A program made the position numbers and the translations under genes. This document shows, piece after piece, positions 48,467-58,919 of a DNA stretch of 64,000 bases. The stretch is from Diphasiastrum complanatum (Eukaryota; Streptophyta; Lycopodiopsida; Lycopodiales; Lycopodiaceae). The stretch is taken from assembly GCA_029204225.1 (NCBI GenBank), contig CM055095.1:27210769-27274768 (forward strand), written 5' to 3'. Each line of letters begins with the position of its first letter. Positions within the stretch are counted from its first letter, which is position 1. The notes under the pieces are model-generated. The model was given only the letters and a program-made list of their open reading frames with translations, ran no database searches and was not told where the DNA came from.

Positions 48467-49026
48467 TGTGAAGGATTTCAGATCATTCAAGATCCAATCC
48501 ATGTCCCTGATCTTTGGTTACAATAAGGAGCAAGCCAACAATCCTGACAATGCAGAAAAAACAGCATCTACATACAAAATGAGATGCAAACTCTAAGAGA
48601 TACTGATCAAACATGAACCACAACATAAAATATGTTTGGTGTCTGTAAATTATATTACCCTACTGTATTTCACACGTGTGAAACTGAATATAGCAATAAA
48701 TGATCATTCTACACACAAGATTGCAATATATCACCAAGATAGTGCACCAATGAGTAGTAGAACCCAAAGAGAACCATGTATAATGATGAAATGAGAGAGA
48801 GAAGAGAGAAGATGTGTATCTCCACGAGTTACATCCTTTTATAGAGTGTCCAAACCCTATTTGGCCACTTGGCTTTCCCTCCAGAATGTAAACCCTACTA
48901 TTTTTGGGTCTATATTCAATGTACCCAAAGTTCAAATTTGAATCTCTCTCAAACTCGACTACCAACTTTTTCACACTTTCAAAAAGTGTTTATTGAATGT
49001 ATCTTAAACTAATATAACTTCAAAAT
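48467..49026 (-). mobile_element. Copia family Y 5' LTR (minus strand, truncated)
   Basis: 560 bp aligning with 57480-58040 at about 93-95% by eye, in opposite orientation. The first roughly 90 bp of the LTR are missing at 49026, where Copia pol of another element begins. Confidence 0.88.
48836..48843 (-). promoter_or_regulatory. TATA box in the family Y LTR (minus copy)
   Basis: TATAAAAG on the minus strand, within CTCTATAAAAGGATG; the same element is kept in the plus-strand copy at 57665. Confidence 0.6.
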
Positions 49027-49039
49027 GAAATAACCACGA

Positions 49040-49640
49040 AATTCAAGACTGCTGAAAACTTCAAGCGAAGAACAATAGCAAGGGACAGTCGAATCAAGTG
49101 GCAAATGTAGCTATAGAAGCTCCACAGCCTATTCAAGAAGCAGATCATGATGCCTTCATGACCAACCATCAAGAAGCATCTGGCGACAGTTCTTGGTTCT
49201 TGGATTCCGGAGCCACTCAGCACATGACTAGCCTCATTGGCTGTTTCGAGTCCTATATACCTTACAGTACCCAGAAGTTCGTTCACCTTGGTGACAATAG
49301 CACACAAGCTATCAAAGGTGAAGGCACTGTAAGATTAAGCTTTGCAAATGATCAATCTAAGCTACTCTCTAAAGTCTTGTATGTACCAAATTTATCTACA
49401 AATCTGCTCTTTGTAAGCAGAATCACAGATTTAGGACATAGAGTGGAGTTCGAATGTGATCAGTGTAAAGTAACTGATAGGACTGGCAAGATTCTAGCAC
49501 TTGGAAAGAGCCATGGATACTTGTATAAATTAAGTCATTGCTTTTCTGCCTCTAGTCAGGCTCTCGGTACTTCAATTCATACAAATAAAGGCTTACTTTG
49601 GCATTATAGACTTGGTCATTTAAATCATGTTGTTGTATAA
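49040..49640 (+). pseudogene. Copia protease and GAG-pre-integrase (first half of an interrupted pol)
   Basis: Starts in the gag tail without knuckles. The protease motif DSGATQHMT lies at about 49207-49233, with the usual downstream LGDNSTQAIKGEG and VLYVPNLSTNLLFVSRI blocks. The GAG-pre-integrase WHYRLGHLNH ends at 49640, where a minus-strand Ty3 integrase piece begins. The 5' junction at about 49027 is a clean switch from the Y LTR. Confidence 0.88.
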
Positions 49641-50025
49641 CGAATGTCTAGACAATCTATTGTAAAGCCATACATAAGCATAAAAGGATTGAATCTGGTG
49701 GCAAAATGCTTTGCACTATTGTGCGTGAACTCAACCATTGGGAGATACTTTTTCAATTAGACTGTCGGTGAGAAACATTTTCTCTAAACATATCTTCCAA
49801 CATCTAATTGATACGTTCTATCTGCCCATCAGATTTTGGGTGATCTGAAGAACTAAGACTAAGGGTTCTTCAAATACTAACCACCAGAATTTGCCAATGA
49901 ATTTGAAATTACGGTAACTAAAAATATCATTTAGCAAGCCATACAATCTGAACAACTTTTCAACGAAAAATTGGGCTAGTTCAGATGCCTTGAGAGTTAA
50001 TTTAGTTGGCATAAATTACACCATT
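49641..50025 (-). pseudogene. Ty3 chromovirus integrase fragment (minus strand)
   Basis: The minus strand from about 50012 encodes FFVEKLFRLYGLLNDIFSYR and NFKFIGKFW, the integrase core around the second catalytic aspartate. Family members read SDRDPRFTGRFW here, so the aspartate is now Tyr. After a frameshift come SSSDHPKSDGQIERIN (with the catalytic glutamate) and KKYLPMVEFTHNSAKHF, ending MLMYGF. At least three lesions. Inserted in opposite orientation within the Copia pol. Confidence 0.85.
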
Positions 50026-50029
50026 TGTA

Positions 50030-51000
50030 GAAAAGCGAAGAACTTGAAGCAGCTCAAGCAGAGCTGTCAAAGAAAAACACAACCCTAGAAGAAGCTCAAG
50101 GCATGTTTGATGCTACTTTGGAAGTACTTGAGACAATGCAGGATCAATCCAACAATTTCGAAAATGAAAATGCATTACTCAAGTAGCAGTTTCAGACCCT
50201 GCAAGCTTCTCTACAGAAAGAAAGACACGCGCAGGCTACTCTACGAAGCACCAACAAGGAGCTGAACGACAAACTCAATGAAGCAATTGTCGACAAGGAC
50301 AACACTGAAGGACAACACTGAAGTAAACCAGAAACAACTACAAGACTCTGTTGTCCAACTGCTGAATTCCACAAAAATGCTAAACAAAGACAACAAAATT
50401 TATGAGAGACAGGTTGAGGAGACGATCTTATGGCGAATAAGCACCGAAGTGACACTTGGAGCCTATGTATCTCATGGAAAATACAGAATTGACCCGATAG
50501 CTTGGAAGGGTATCCAAGAGAGAATTATTCAGATCTTCAAGCTACAATATCTCCAACCACATATGGCTGCCTACGAAAAGTTGAAGGAAGAGCTGGAAGA
50601 GGCCAAATTTCATTCATGTCAGATCCAGATTCCTGAAGAAGAACCTATCCAACACCAAGAGCAGTCGATGCAGACAGATGCGCCAGTCCATGATATATCA
50701 GACAAGGCCATCCAGACTGACTCAGTTTTCAAGCAAATCCATAGCGATCAAGTAGTGCAAACTGATGTCAAGGATGCCGAGAAGCCGAAATCTATTGTTG
50801 AAGCTGCTGTAGAAGAACCACTGACTGTAGCAATGATTTCACAGCAGAGTGAAGCTTCACCAAGTGGCAGTGTACAGAGAAAAAATAAGGTAGTCTACTC
50901 CCTACTAAGATCAAAATTTACCACATTTCAACAGGAACTAACCGCCTTCTTACCTCCTCTGTTTAGTCCAGAACTCCAATGGAGAATTGTTGGAAGTTAA
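50030..51000 (+). pseudogene. Coiled-coil ORF fragment with QTD repeats
   Basis: A long coiled coil begins in one frame (EELEAAQAELSKKNTTLEEA) with a TAG near 50185. A 13-bp direct duplication at 50298-50323 (GACAACACTGAAG twice) shifts the frame, after which it is open to 51000. This part has a folded segment (RISTEVTLGAYVSHGKYRID), further heptads and three diverged (M/I/V)QTD(A/S/V) repeats, and ends WRIVGS. The style resembles the accessory ORF of element G but no direct alignment is clear. Likely the C-terminal half of such an accessory protein, moved with the adjoining Ty3 integrase piece. Confidence 0.5.
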
Positions 51001-51141
51001 GCCCACAGTTGTCTCCTTGGAATCACAAATTTAGACAACCAATTTATTTGAAGAACGTCTACAACGGGCTTCCGACTGATCTCCAACAAAGGGTAACCAA
51101 TCTTGTCATAATTTCAATTTTCAGATGTCAAGTTTAATAAC

Positions 51142-51930
51142 TTGAAGTCATTGAAGATCTCAACAATCCTCGCAGAAAAAGTTGAGTTACCTGTCAATCA
51201 AGACTGTCTAGCTGGTAAACATACTAGGAAACCATTTAAGTCAAGCCATCAGCATATTGCTAGAGGATTGCTAGATGTTGTACATTCAGATATTTTGAAA
51301 AATCCTTTGTTGAAGGATGCCAAGTATTTTATAACCTTTATTGACAAATTCTCCAGAAGAACGATGGTGTATTTCATAAAGAAGAAATCAAAAGCCTTCA
51401 ACTGCTCAGAATCTTCAGGATACTGGAAGGACGATCAAGGCCCTAAGGTCAGACAACGGTGGAGAATATATCTCTGTCGAGTTTAAGGAGTACTGCCAAA
51501 GCCAAGGCATTGAGCAGCAGTTCATCACTCCTTACAGTCCTCAGTCTAATGGCTTAGCTGAGAGGAAGAACCGTACTCTGGTCAACTCTGCTAAATGTAT
51601 GTTATCGCATGCATCGTTGCCCAAGAGATTCTGGGCTAAAGTTGTGTCCACTGCAGCTTACGTCCATAACAGATGTTCGACCAAGGCCCTCTTAGACAAG
51701 ACACCCCATGAGGTGTGGATATGCTCTAAGCCTTCTTTGAAGAACTTAAGAGTGTTCGGGTACATTGCCTACGAGCAAATCCAAAAAGACACAAGGAAGA
51801 AATCGGACTTCCAAGGTCTCAAGACCATCTTGATCAAATATACTTCATCTGGTAATACCTACAAGCCGTACGATCCTGATACCCAGCAAATCTTGTATAG
51901 CTGGGATACAGTCTTTATCAAGGATTAGTT
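51142..51930 (+). pseudogene. Copia integrase (second half of the interrupted pol)
   Basis: Resumes at about 51150 with CLAGKHTRKPF and the first catalytic aspartate in VVHSDIL, then YFITFIDKFSRRTMVYF. After a frameshift near 51400 come RSDNGGEY (second aspartate) and SNGLAERKNRTL (glutamate), so all three catalytic residues are present but not in one frame. It ends with LKNLRVFGYIAYEQIQ ... ILYSWDTVFIKD and a TAG at 51926-51928. Confidence 0.88.
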
Positions 51931-53487
51931 CATCGACCTCAAAGACAAGGATATTGCTCAAGAAAAATCTACATCTCCTGCCATTGACACGACAATCCGA
52001 GCCTTTGGCTTAGGCGTGTCTATTGTCGACCCACTTTGAGATAGCGAATCAGACGAAGATGTTGTTGCTACCCAGCAACAAGTCCCAGGATGTGGTTCAT
52101 CAGTTAAAACATCCCAGAAGATCAAGCCGAGTGTGCACACAGTTCACGAGGTATACTCCTGAGTCTACCTATCTCTTAATGCAGGAACCGACGACAGTCG
52201 AAGAGGCACTCAACCAACCAAACTCTGATCTCTGGAGAGAAGCCATGGACAGAGAGTATTCCTCTCTGATCAAGAATTAGACATGGTCATTAGTCGAAGC
52301 TCCTATTGGCTGCAATATTATTGATTGCAAGTGGATTTTTAAGATCAAATATAATGCCAATGGAGCAATTGATCAAAGGAAGGCTAGACTAGTAGCACGA
52401 GGATTCACCCAGATTCCGAATGTCGACTACAGTGAGACTTTTAGTCCAGTCATCAAACATTCGACGATCCGAATGCTCTTGTCTTATGTTGCAACTGCCA
52501 AGCTCGAAGTACATCAACTTGATGTACAAACAGCCTATCTGAATGAAGTCATACAAGAAGATATCTATATGATCCAGCCCGAAGGATACATTCTAGAAGG
52601 CATGAAGAATCATGTCTGTAAACTCCACAGAGCACTGTACGGCTTGAAACAGTCTGTTAGAGCATGGTTTCAGAGGATCAACACATTTCTCATTGAACAA
52701 GGATTCAAACCAAGCACTGCTGATTGCAACGGTTATTCAAAAATCAGTGCAGCAATCCTTCATTATCATCACCTTGTATGTTGATGATACGTTGCTCTTC
52801 AGCAACAATACCAAAATGATCAAGGATGCAAAACATATGTTGTTCTCATAATTCAACATGACTGATCTGGGCGAAGCTCACTTATGTCTTGGAATTCAAA
52901 TCCACAGAGACAGAGCAATTCGACTTATTTACATCACTCAACAAAGGTATCTTCACAATGTTCTTAACAGATACAATTTCATGAATTGTAAATTAGCTCA
53001 CTCACCAATGGATCCAGGCATGCATCTGTCAAATGACCAATGTCCCCAGACCAAGCAAGAAAAGGACCAGATGAGAGAATACTCATATCGATCGATACTT
53101 GGATCTCGTACGCAATGGTCTGTACAAGACCAGATATCTCTTTTGTTGTAAGCTCACTTAGCCAATATATGGCTGATCTTGGCATTATCCATCGGAAGGC
53201 TCTTATTTGAGTCATGAGATATATTTAAGCTACCATGACCAGTGCATCTGCTATGGAGATGTCAGCAACGACAATCTTCATCAGCTCAGTGGCTATTCTG
53301 ATGCAAGCTAGAGAGGAGATGCAGACAATCATAAATCCACATCTGGATTTACATTCTTCTTCAATGACGGTCCTATTTCATGAAACAGTCATAAGCAAAC
53401 CTCTATTGCACTTTCTTCTACTGAAGCAGAATACATTGCTGCTTCTCAATCTATTAAGGAAGCATTTTGGTTGAGAAATTTGCTGTA
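51931..53487 (+). pseudogene. Copia reverse transcriptase and RNase H (truncated)
   Basis: Linker, then RT from about 52190: EALNQPNSDLWREAM, CKWIFKIKYN, RKARLVARGFTQ, HQLDVQTAYLNEVI, LYGLKQSVRAWFQ and the catalytic LYVDDTLLFSNN near 52780 after a frameshift. The connection follows (TDLGEAHLCLGIQI ... CKLAHSPMDPG), then RNase H pieces (GYSDAS, STSGFTFFF, SSTEAEYIAASQ, EAFWLRNLL) at 53290-53486. Stops at 52278, near 52850, 53150 and elsewhere. RNase H is cut at 53487 by the start of a Ty3 LTR read on the minus strand. Confidence 0.88.
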
Positions 53488-53630
53488 ACCAATAACCATA
53501 TACACTTGGAGTGACCGGTTATCCATATCAGGACTTATATAGGACATGGACATAACATTCTTCCCCCCCTTAAACCAGTTTTGTCCTCAGTGTGAAGATT
53601 ATTAAGATATTATCTTCCTATCTCGAGTTT
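53487..53630 (-). mobile_element. Ty3 family K: pol tail, polypurine tract and LTR start (minus)
   Basis: On the minus strand the pol tail EDKTGLRGG runs into the polypurine tract (AAGGGGGGGAAG, 53560-53571) and an LTR starting TGTTATGTCC at 53557. 71 bp of LTR remain and match the start of the K LTR at 35265. Cut by the Copia RNase H at 53487. Confidence 0.75.
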
Positions 53631-54287
53631 GGGGCCATGTCCATGGTTATTTCCATTGTATTTCCTGTTGTACATAAAAGATATGTGAATTGAGCACATA
53701 ACCTTCTAGTATAGGTCGGATTTGAGTTAGATAGATTCAATGTTGATGACATGCAGAAGTTTAGATAGCATGCAATGTCATATTGTATGCATGCAAGCCA
53801 CATGCAATCAGTGCATGCAACATGCAAAGTGGTTTCTGTGATCTACACATGTCTAGGCAGTCTTATGAGTTGACATGCAGTACATGCAATATCCATGCAT
53901 GCAGTTACACATGTGGATCTCTGGTAGGTGAATTAGTTAAGTTAAGTGGAGTTTCCATGCAACTCCACTATAGGAATTTGAGTCTCTCTCATGTAGGGAA
54001 ATCTTGGCATGTTTTGCCATATTGTGAATAATGAGATTTTGGTGTTCTGGACTCATTATCACTCTACCCAAGTTTTCCATCATTGATTTTCTCTCTCTAC
54101 CCAAGAGCACCCTGTTTTTCCCATACTAAGCACTTAGAATTATTTCTGACATTCATTTCTCATAGTGAGAAGTCATCAGATGTGTGCCATTGTGCTCTTG
54201 CCATAGATTTTTCAAGTATATTGTTCTTTGATCAATCTCGATCCTGTAGGGTGTGTGGTGAAGTTCACACATGCTAAAAACCTCACA
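53631..54287 (+). mobile_element. Probable Copia family X 5' LTR with a CATGCA cluster
   Basis: Ends CTAAAAACCTCACA directly before a primer site. The last 50 bp (from GATCCTGTAGGG) are shared with the inverted copy at 38677-38727. The start is not fixed. 53748-53960 contains about 11 copies of CATGCA. Confidence 0.5.
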
Positions 54288-54299
54288 TGGTATCAGAGC
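54288..54299 (+). promoter_or_regulatory. Primer binding site (methionine tRNA), family X
   Basis: TGGTATCAGAGC directly after the LTR end. Confidence 0.92.
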
Positions 54300-55060
54300 T
54301 TCATGCTTTGAAGAGGTGAGGGTGTATACATCATATCATCAGTGCCTTTGCTTGTAGGAACTCAGATTTGGGAGAGGGATTCAAACTCGTTGAGAGACAA
54401 GCTATTTGTGGACCATAAGTAGATCAAAACGAGCCTGATCTGATCCAGCAGAGCGCTGTACGGACAGAGTGCTCACACGTGTGAAATCAGCCCTCATTAA
54501 TTGAGTGCTACTCTTTAGATTTGATCCAAATTTGACGTTCTATAGCTTGTTGAATAGGTGTTGAAAAGTAGAATGTGTTGCTCGAGTTTCTAAACCAATT
54601 TGATTTGTTTTTAGAAGAGTTTTAGGCAATCAAAGAGTTTGAGAGGGTACTCAACTCTTGGAATATGTCAAAGTGAACACACATCTGTCTTTTTCACCAA
54701 TTTCATCATTTTTCACTGTCAATCAAGTAGAATTGGATAGAAGTGAGTGTTCTAAGGTCTTAGACTTTTCATTTCACACAAATTACTGTGTTTGAGTTGA
54801 AAGTAAGTTCCTAGAGAGTTTTTCAGTTCTTTGAAACTCGTGGGAGAGATAGACTTCTTACTTGCATGTGCTGCTTTTTTGTGACTGAAGCAAGATCCAA
54901 ATTCAAGATAGATTGATTTTTTGTGTTAAGAATTTGTTCTCACATCTATTGCTAGATTTCATAGGTTGGATCAACATCAGTATTAGATCCTAGATTGAGA
55001 TAGTAAGCAACATCCTTTCAACTCCGTTTTTAGTCATTACTAGAATTTCTCATAGAGAAG
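54300..55060 (+). mobile_element. Copia family X untranslated leader
   Basis: About 760 bp, matched almost entirely by the inverted copy at 37945-38664. Unusually long for a Copia leader. Stops accumulate in all frames. Confidence 0.75.
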
Positions 55061-56000
55061 ATGTCTTCATCTGGTTCACATTTCTCGGAGCATAGTGAGA
55101 GGTTAACATCTTTAAATTATGTAATGTGGAAGATCAGAATGGAATTGAAGAACCTGTTGAAGCTGAAGAAGAACCTGTTGCACCTAATGAAGCTGCAACA
55201 TTTCACAAAAGAACTAGAACTGCCCTTCATTTCATAAAAATGAATGTAACCAATGAAGTGTTAAGAGAGATCAGTACATGCACCACTGCCAAGGAAGCTC
55301 GTAAAAACAATATATGAAATCAAGAATACTTCTAGATTGCTTACACTTAGAAACCAAATATTTCTACGTTATCAAAGAGTAGATGAGAGTGCTTCATCAC
55401 ATGTCATGACAATTAAGGATCTTCATCAAGAGTTAGCTGGTATTGGTGATGCTCTTAAGAACACTGAACTTTTTCAAGTAGTCCTTGATAGACTTAGAGA
55501 TGAGTATGACAATATTGTGCAGACTTATGTTGTCAGAGAGGATCTTCCATCCTTGGAGACACTACAAGGTGTTCTCATTGCTGAAGAAAACAGGCAAGAG
55601 AACAAGATGCTGAGGATCAACAGACTTTCATTGAAAGATGGTGGAGATGACAAAGCACTCTTCATCATAGACAAGTCAAGAGGCCAGGGCAAAGGACAAC
55701 AACACTTCAAGAAGGACAAAACCAAGGAAGGTGGTGAGGATCAGTCCTCACAAGCTTCAACATCCAGTGGCAAGAAGAAGTTGTCAAAGATCAAGTGTTT
55801 TTTCTGTGGCAAGAAAGGACACTATGCATCAAACTGTTTCAAGAAGAAAAACCAATCTAAGCAAGCTAACCTTACTAATGAGGATGAGTGTGAGGGTGTT
55901 GAGAATGAAAGAGAGAATTCATTAATGATGTCTACTTTTTCATCTTTTCTTTTTAAGAATGAAGAAGTTTGGTGGATAGATAGTGGCTAGTTCCCATATG
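55061..56000 (+). pseudogene. Copia gag and protease start, family X
   Basis: ATG 55061 (MSSSGSHFSEHSERLTSLNY, then VMWKIRMEL) is a typical Copia gag start. A frameshift near 55130 moves to another frame, and a second near 55300 leads to the main open part 55337-55990: LLTLRNQIFLRYQRVDESA ... LPSLETLQGVLIAEENR, a zinc knuckle CFFCGKKGHYASNC at about 55797-55838 and the protease start EVWWIDSG. A TAG follows DSG at 55988-55990. Weak protease-like pieces (DVLYVPRLTKNLISVG) run to about 56190. Integrase, RT and RNase H are absent. Confidence 0.85.
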
Positions 56001-57378
56001 TCTAGTTCTAGAAATTCTTTCAATAGTCTCATGCCATATCTAGGTGCAAAAAGATCAATCTATATTGCTAATGATGTAGAGTGTAGGATTGATGGAATAG
56101 GTAGTATTCCACTGCATGCATCATCATCTTACATGATGTACTTTATGTACCTAGATTGACCAAGAATCTCATTAGTGTAGGATAGTTGTTTGCCAGTGGA
56201 TTGGATGTCGATTTTCAAGTTGACAAGTGTATAATCTCAAGAGAAAATGAAGAGGATCTAGAATTGGCAAGTTGTACAAACTAGAGTCTAAGCAAGTGGA
56301 AGCGACTCACATGTTTTGGAGAATTTTCTTGTATAGATGATGTTATGCAAGTGGATATTGGTTCTCATGGTTTTCATACTAGAAAAGCAAGTAATGGATC
56401 TGAAAAGAAAAGTTTTTTCAAGACTTTGATGGTCAAGAGGAAGATCAAGAGGTTGATCTCAAAGGGCTTCAACAACACAAAAGAAAAGGTGGCAATTTGG
56501 AGCTAGTCAAGAGCATCAAAGGAGAGGTAATTGGCAAAGATGTTAGGGATCTGTTTTTGCAGCTTATTAAAGATTCAAGTAAGGTCAAAGGAGCAGCAAG
56601 GAAGTGTTGTTCAAGTTTACTTTACTTGTTTCGTCTCATGTTTGAGCTATTTCATGTGGATGTGTGCAAATTGTCAAGATATGGACAAACTAGCTACATT
56701 GTCTTGCAATATCTTATTGTTAGAGTTGTACTAGCATTCTTGGCTGGTTTTGTTGATGGAAATGAAGCTATTGGAGGTTCATTATGTCACTCATCCATGG
56801 TTACATTCTCAAGTGTTGAGCTACTTGGTGCCAATGCTTGGAGATTGTCAATTTTTGGTGAATTCATGGTCATTTTCTTGTGTCAAGTAGATCTTGAAGA
56901 TGGACTAGTGCAAACTACTTGGTTTATGGAGTCATGTGGTGCTTGCTGGATTTGCATCATTTATGTACTCACCTACTCATGAATTTCCAAGGTTTGATGA
57001 TTTCTTGTGGCAAGATGGAGATGGAGGCTCATTCATGGAGTTTTATGGAGGAGACATATCAAGAAAGGACAAAGTTGGAGGAGACAAGCAAGCAAATGGT
57101 CATCACTCAGATTTATTGTTTGGTTGCTATAATTTTCCAGAGATTCCAAACATGGAGGAATCATTTTATTCACATTCTATTTGGTTCTTCACGTTCTAGT
57201 TATATCTTGATGTGTAAAATTGATGTAAGAAAATAGTGAAGCATCCAATTTGGACACTATTCTCTATATCAATTATGAAAGATACTTTAGAAACCTAGAA
57301 AGGAGATCTATACTTAGGATGGAGATCATTCTAAAGTTGGATAAAAGTTCTATTGTCAAAACTATGCCAAAACTAGTT
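56001..57378 (+). other. Non-pol filler between gag-protease and 3' LTR, element X/Y
   Basis: Where pol should lie there are open but unrecognised stretches: 56497-56982 (161 codons, MELVKSIKGEVIGKDVRDLF then hydrophobic segments) and 56936-57199 (MVLAGFASFMYSPTHEFPRF, then GDGGSFMEFYGGDISRKD). No retroelement motif beyond the protease tail to about 56190. The ends (a frame rich in Phe/Tyr/Gly) look protein-like. Either highly decayed pol, captured host sequence, or filler of a non-autonomous element. Confidence 0.4.
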
Positions 57379-57388
57379 GAAGAGGGAG
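57379..57388 (+). promoter_or_regulatory. Polypurine tract, family Y
   Basis: GAAGAGGGAG immediately before the TG of the LTR; plus-strand priming site. Confidence 0.75.
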
Positions 57389-58040
57389 TGTGAGAGATTT
57401 CAACTAGTTTAGTCTAGTTTAGTCATATTTTGGTAAATTGTCAATAAGAGGCCAAAACTCATTTTAGACTTAGAGATAAACTTTTTGAAGTTATATTAGT
57501 TTGAAATACATTCAATAAGGACTTTTTGAAAGTGTGGAAAAGTTGGTAGTCGAGTTTGAGAGAGATTCAAATTTGAACTTTGGGTACATTGAATCTAGAT
57601 CCAAAAATAGTAGGGTTTAGATTTTGGAGGGAAAGCCAAGTGACCAAATAGGGTTTGGACACTCTATAAAAGGATGTAACTCGTGGAGAGACACATCTTC
57701 TCTCTTCTCTCTCTCATTACATCATTATACATGGTTCTCTTTGGGTTCTACCACTCATTGGTGCACTATCTTGGTGATATCTTGCAATCTTGTGTGTATA
57801 ATGATCATTTATTGTTATTTTCAATTTCACACATGTGAAATACAGTAGGATACTGTAATTGTACAGACAACAAACATATTTTATGTTTTGGTTCATGTTT
57901 GATCAGTATTTCTTAGAGTTTGCATCTCAATTTGTATATAGATGCTGTTTTTTCTACATTGGCAGGATTGTTGGTTTGCTCCTTATTGTAACCAAAGATC
58001 AGGGACATGGATTGGATCTTGAATGATCTAAAATCCTTCA
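57389..58040 (+). mobile_element. Copia family Y 3' LTR
   Basis: 652 bp, TGTGAGAGATTT ... AAATCCTTCA. It follows a polypurine tract, so it is a 3' LTR, yet it does not match the LTR end of the X element on its 5' side (ACCTCACA). The inverted partner is at 48467-49026. It is followed by TAGTATCTAC, which may be a mutated primer-site-like sequence. Confidence 0.88.
57665..57672 (+). promoter_or_regulatory. TATA box in the family Y LTR (plus copy)
   Basis: TATAAAAG in CTCTATAAAAGGATG, conserved in both Y LTR copies. Confidence 0.6.
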
Positions 58041-58059
58041 TAGTATCTACAAAATAGCT

Positions 58060-58770
58060 TCTTCTTTGTCTGTGGATTTGACTGTTCCTTGTGCTGAGCT
58101 AGTTTCTAGTCTGGTTTTGATTGCTTCGGGTCTTCTTCTGCTTTGTCATGCTCTTGTTGGTGTACAAGGCGTGAGAATCAGCTGAGGAACTCGAGGCTTC
58201 ATTCCTTCGCGTGTCTTCCTGCAACAACATAGTAATGACTCTTGAAAGAGTCAATTCTGGATGAGTCATGATGATCATCACCCAGCTGTCATAAGAGGTT
58301 GGCAAGCTTGTAAGTAGTTGCATCAATGCGTCTTGATCGTCTATGACAGATCCGACAGCGGCCATTTGTCTTAGCTGGTTCTTGAATTGATTAATGTGAT
58401 TCTGCAGAGAATCACCATTCGTCATCTTGAGGGAGTAGAATTTCTTCCTGAGATGTAGCTTAGAAGTTATATCTCACAATTCGTATAGTGTGTTCAAGAT
58501 GTCCCAGACTTCTTTTGATGTTTGAGCCTCATATATATGGCCGATCTGGGTATCCGTGATGTTGAGGATGATCAGCACGAAAGCTTTTTCATCCTTCAGC
58601 TTCCATCTGGCAATTGTCGCGTTGTCCGCTTCGGGTTTCCCTTCTGCACCTGTAACAACGTCGAACAATTCTTTTGCCATTAGTACAATTTTCATCTTAA
58701 ATTTCCACAGATGGTGATTGGCTCCATCAAGCTTGTCCATGATAGGACTGGCTTTCCCTTGGGAATCCAT
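58060..58770 (-). pseudogene. Copia gag, family Z (minus strand)
   Basis: From ATG 58770: MDSQGKASPIMDKLDGANHH, then WKFKMKIVLMAKELFDVVTG, a UBN2/DUF4219-type gag start. The frame is open to 58425 and beyond apart from one TGA at 58474-58476, probably CGA changed by CpG decay. It continues HINQFKNQLRQMAAVG ... LLTSLPTSYDSW, ending near 58100 in a basic stretch (KQKKTRSNQNQ) before any knuckle. Pol is absent; the 3' side joins the Y LTR at 58041. 5' LTR and primer site are in place, so this is the 5' end of an element. Confidence 0.87.
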
Positions 58771-58907
58771 GTGAAAGAATTAGTCTAAGTGATAGGAGAA
58801 ACTATCAGTGACTTAAGTATGGAAATTTGATATTTATAGAACAAGAAAACAATTACTCTATCGGCTAGTAGAGTTGTACTGTGGAAGCTTATCAAGCTAT
58901 GAAAATA

Positions 58908-58919
58908 GCTCTGATACCA
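58908..58919 (-). promoter_or_regulatory. Primer binding site (methionine tRNA), family Z
   Basis: TGGTATCAGAGC on the minus strand, directly after the LTR end. Confidence 0.92.
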
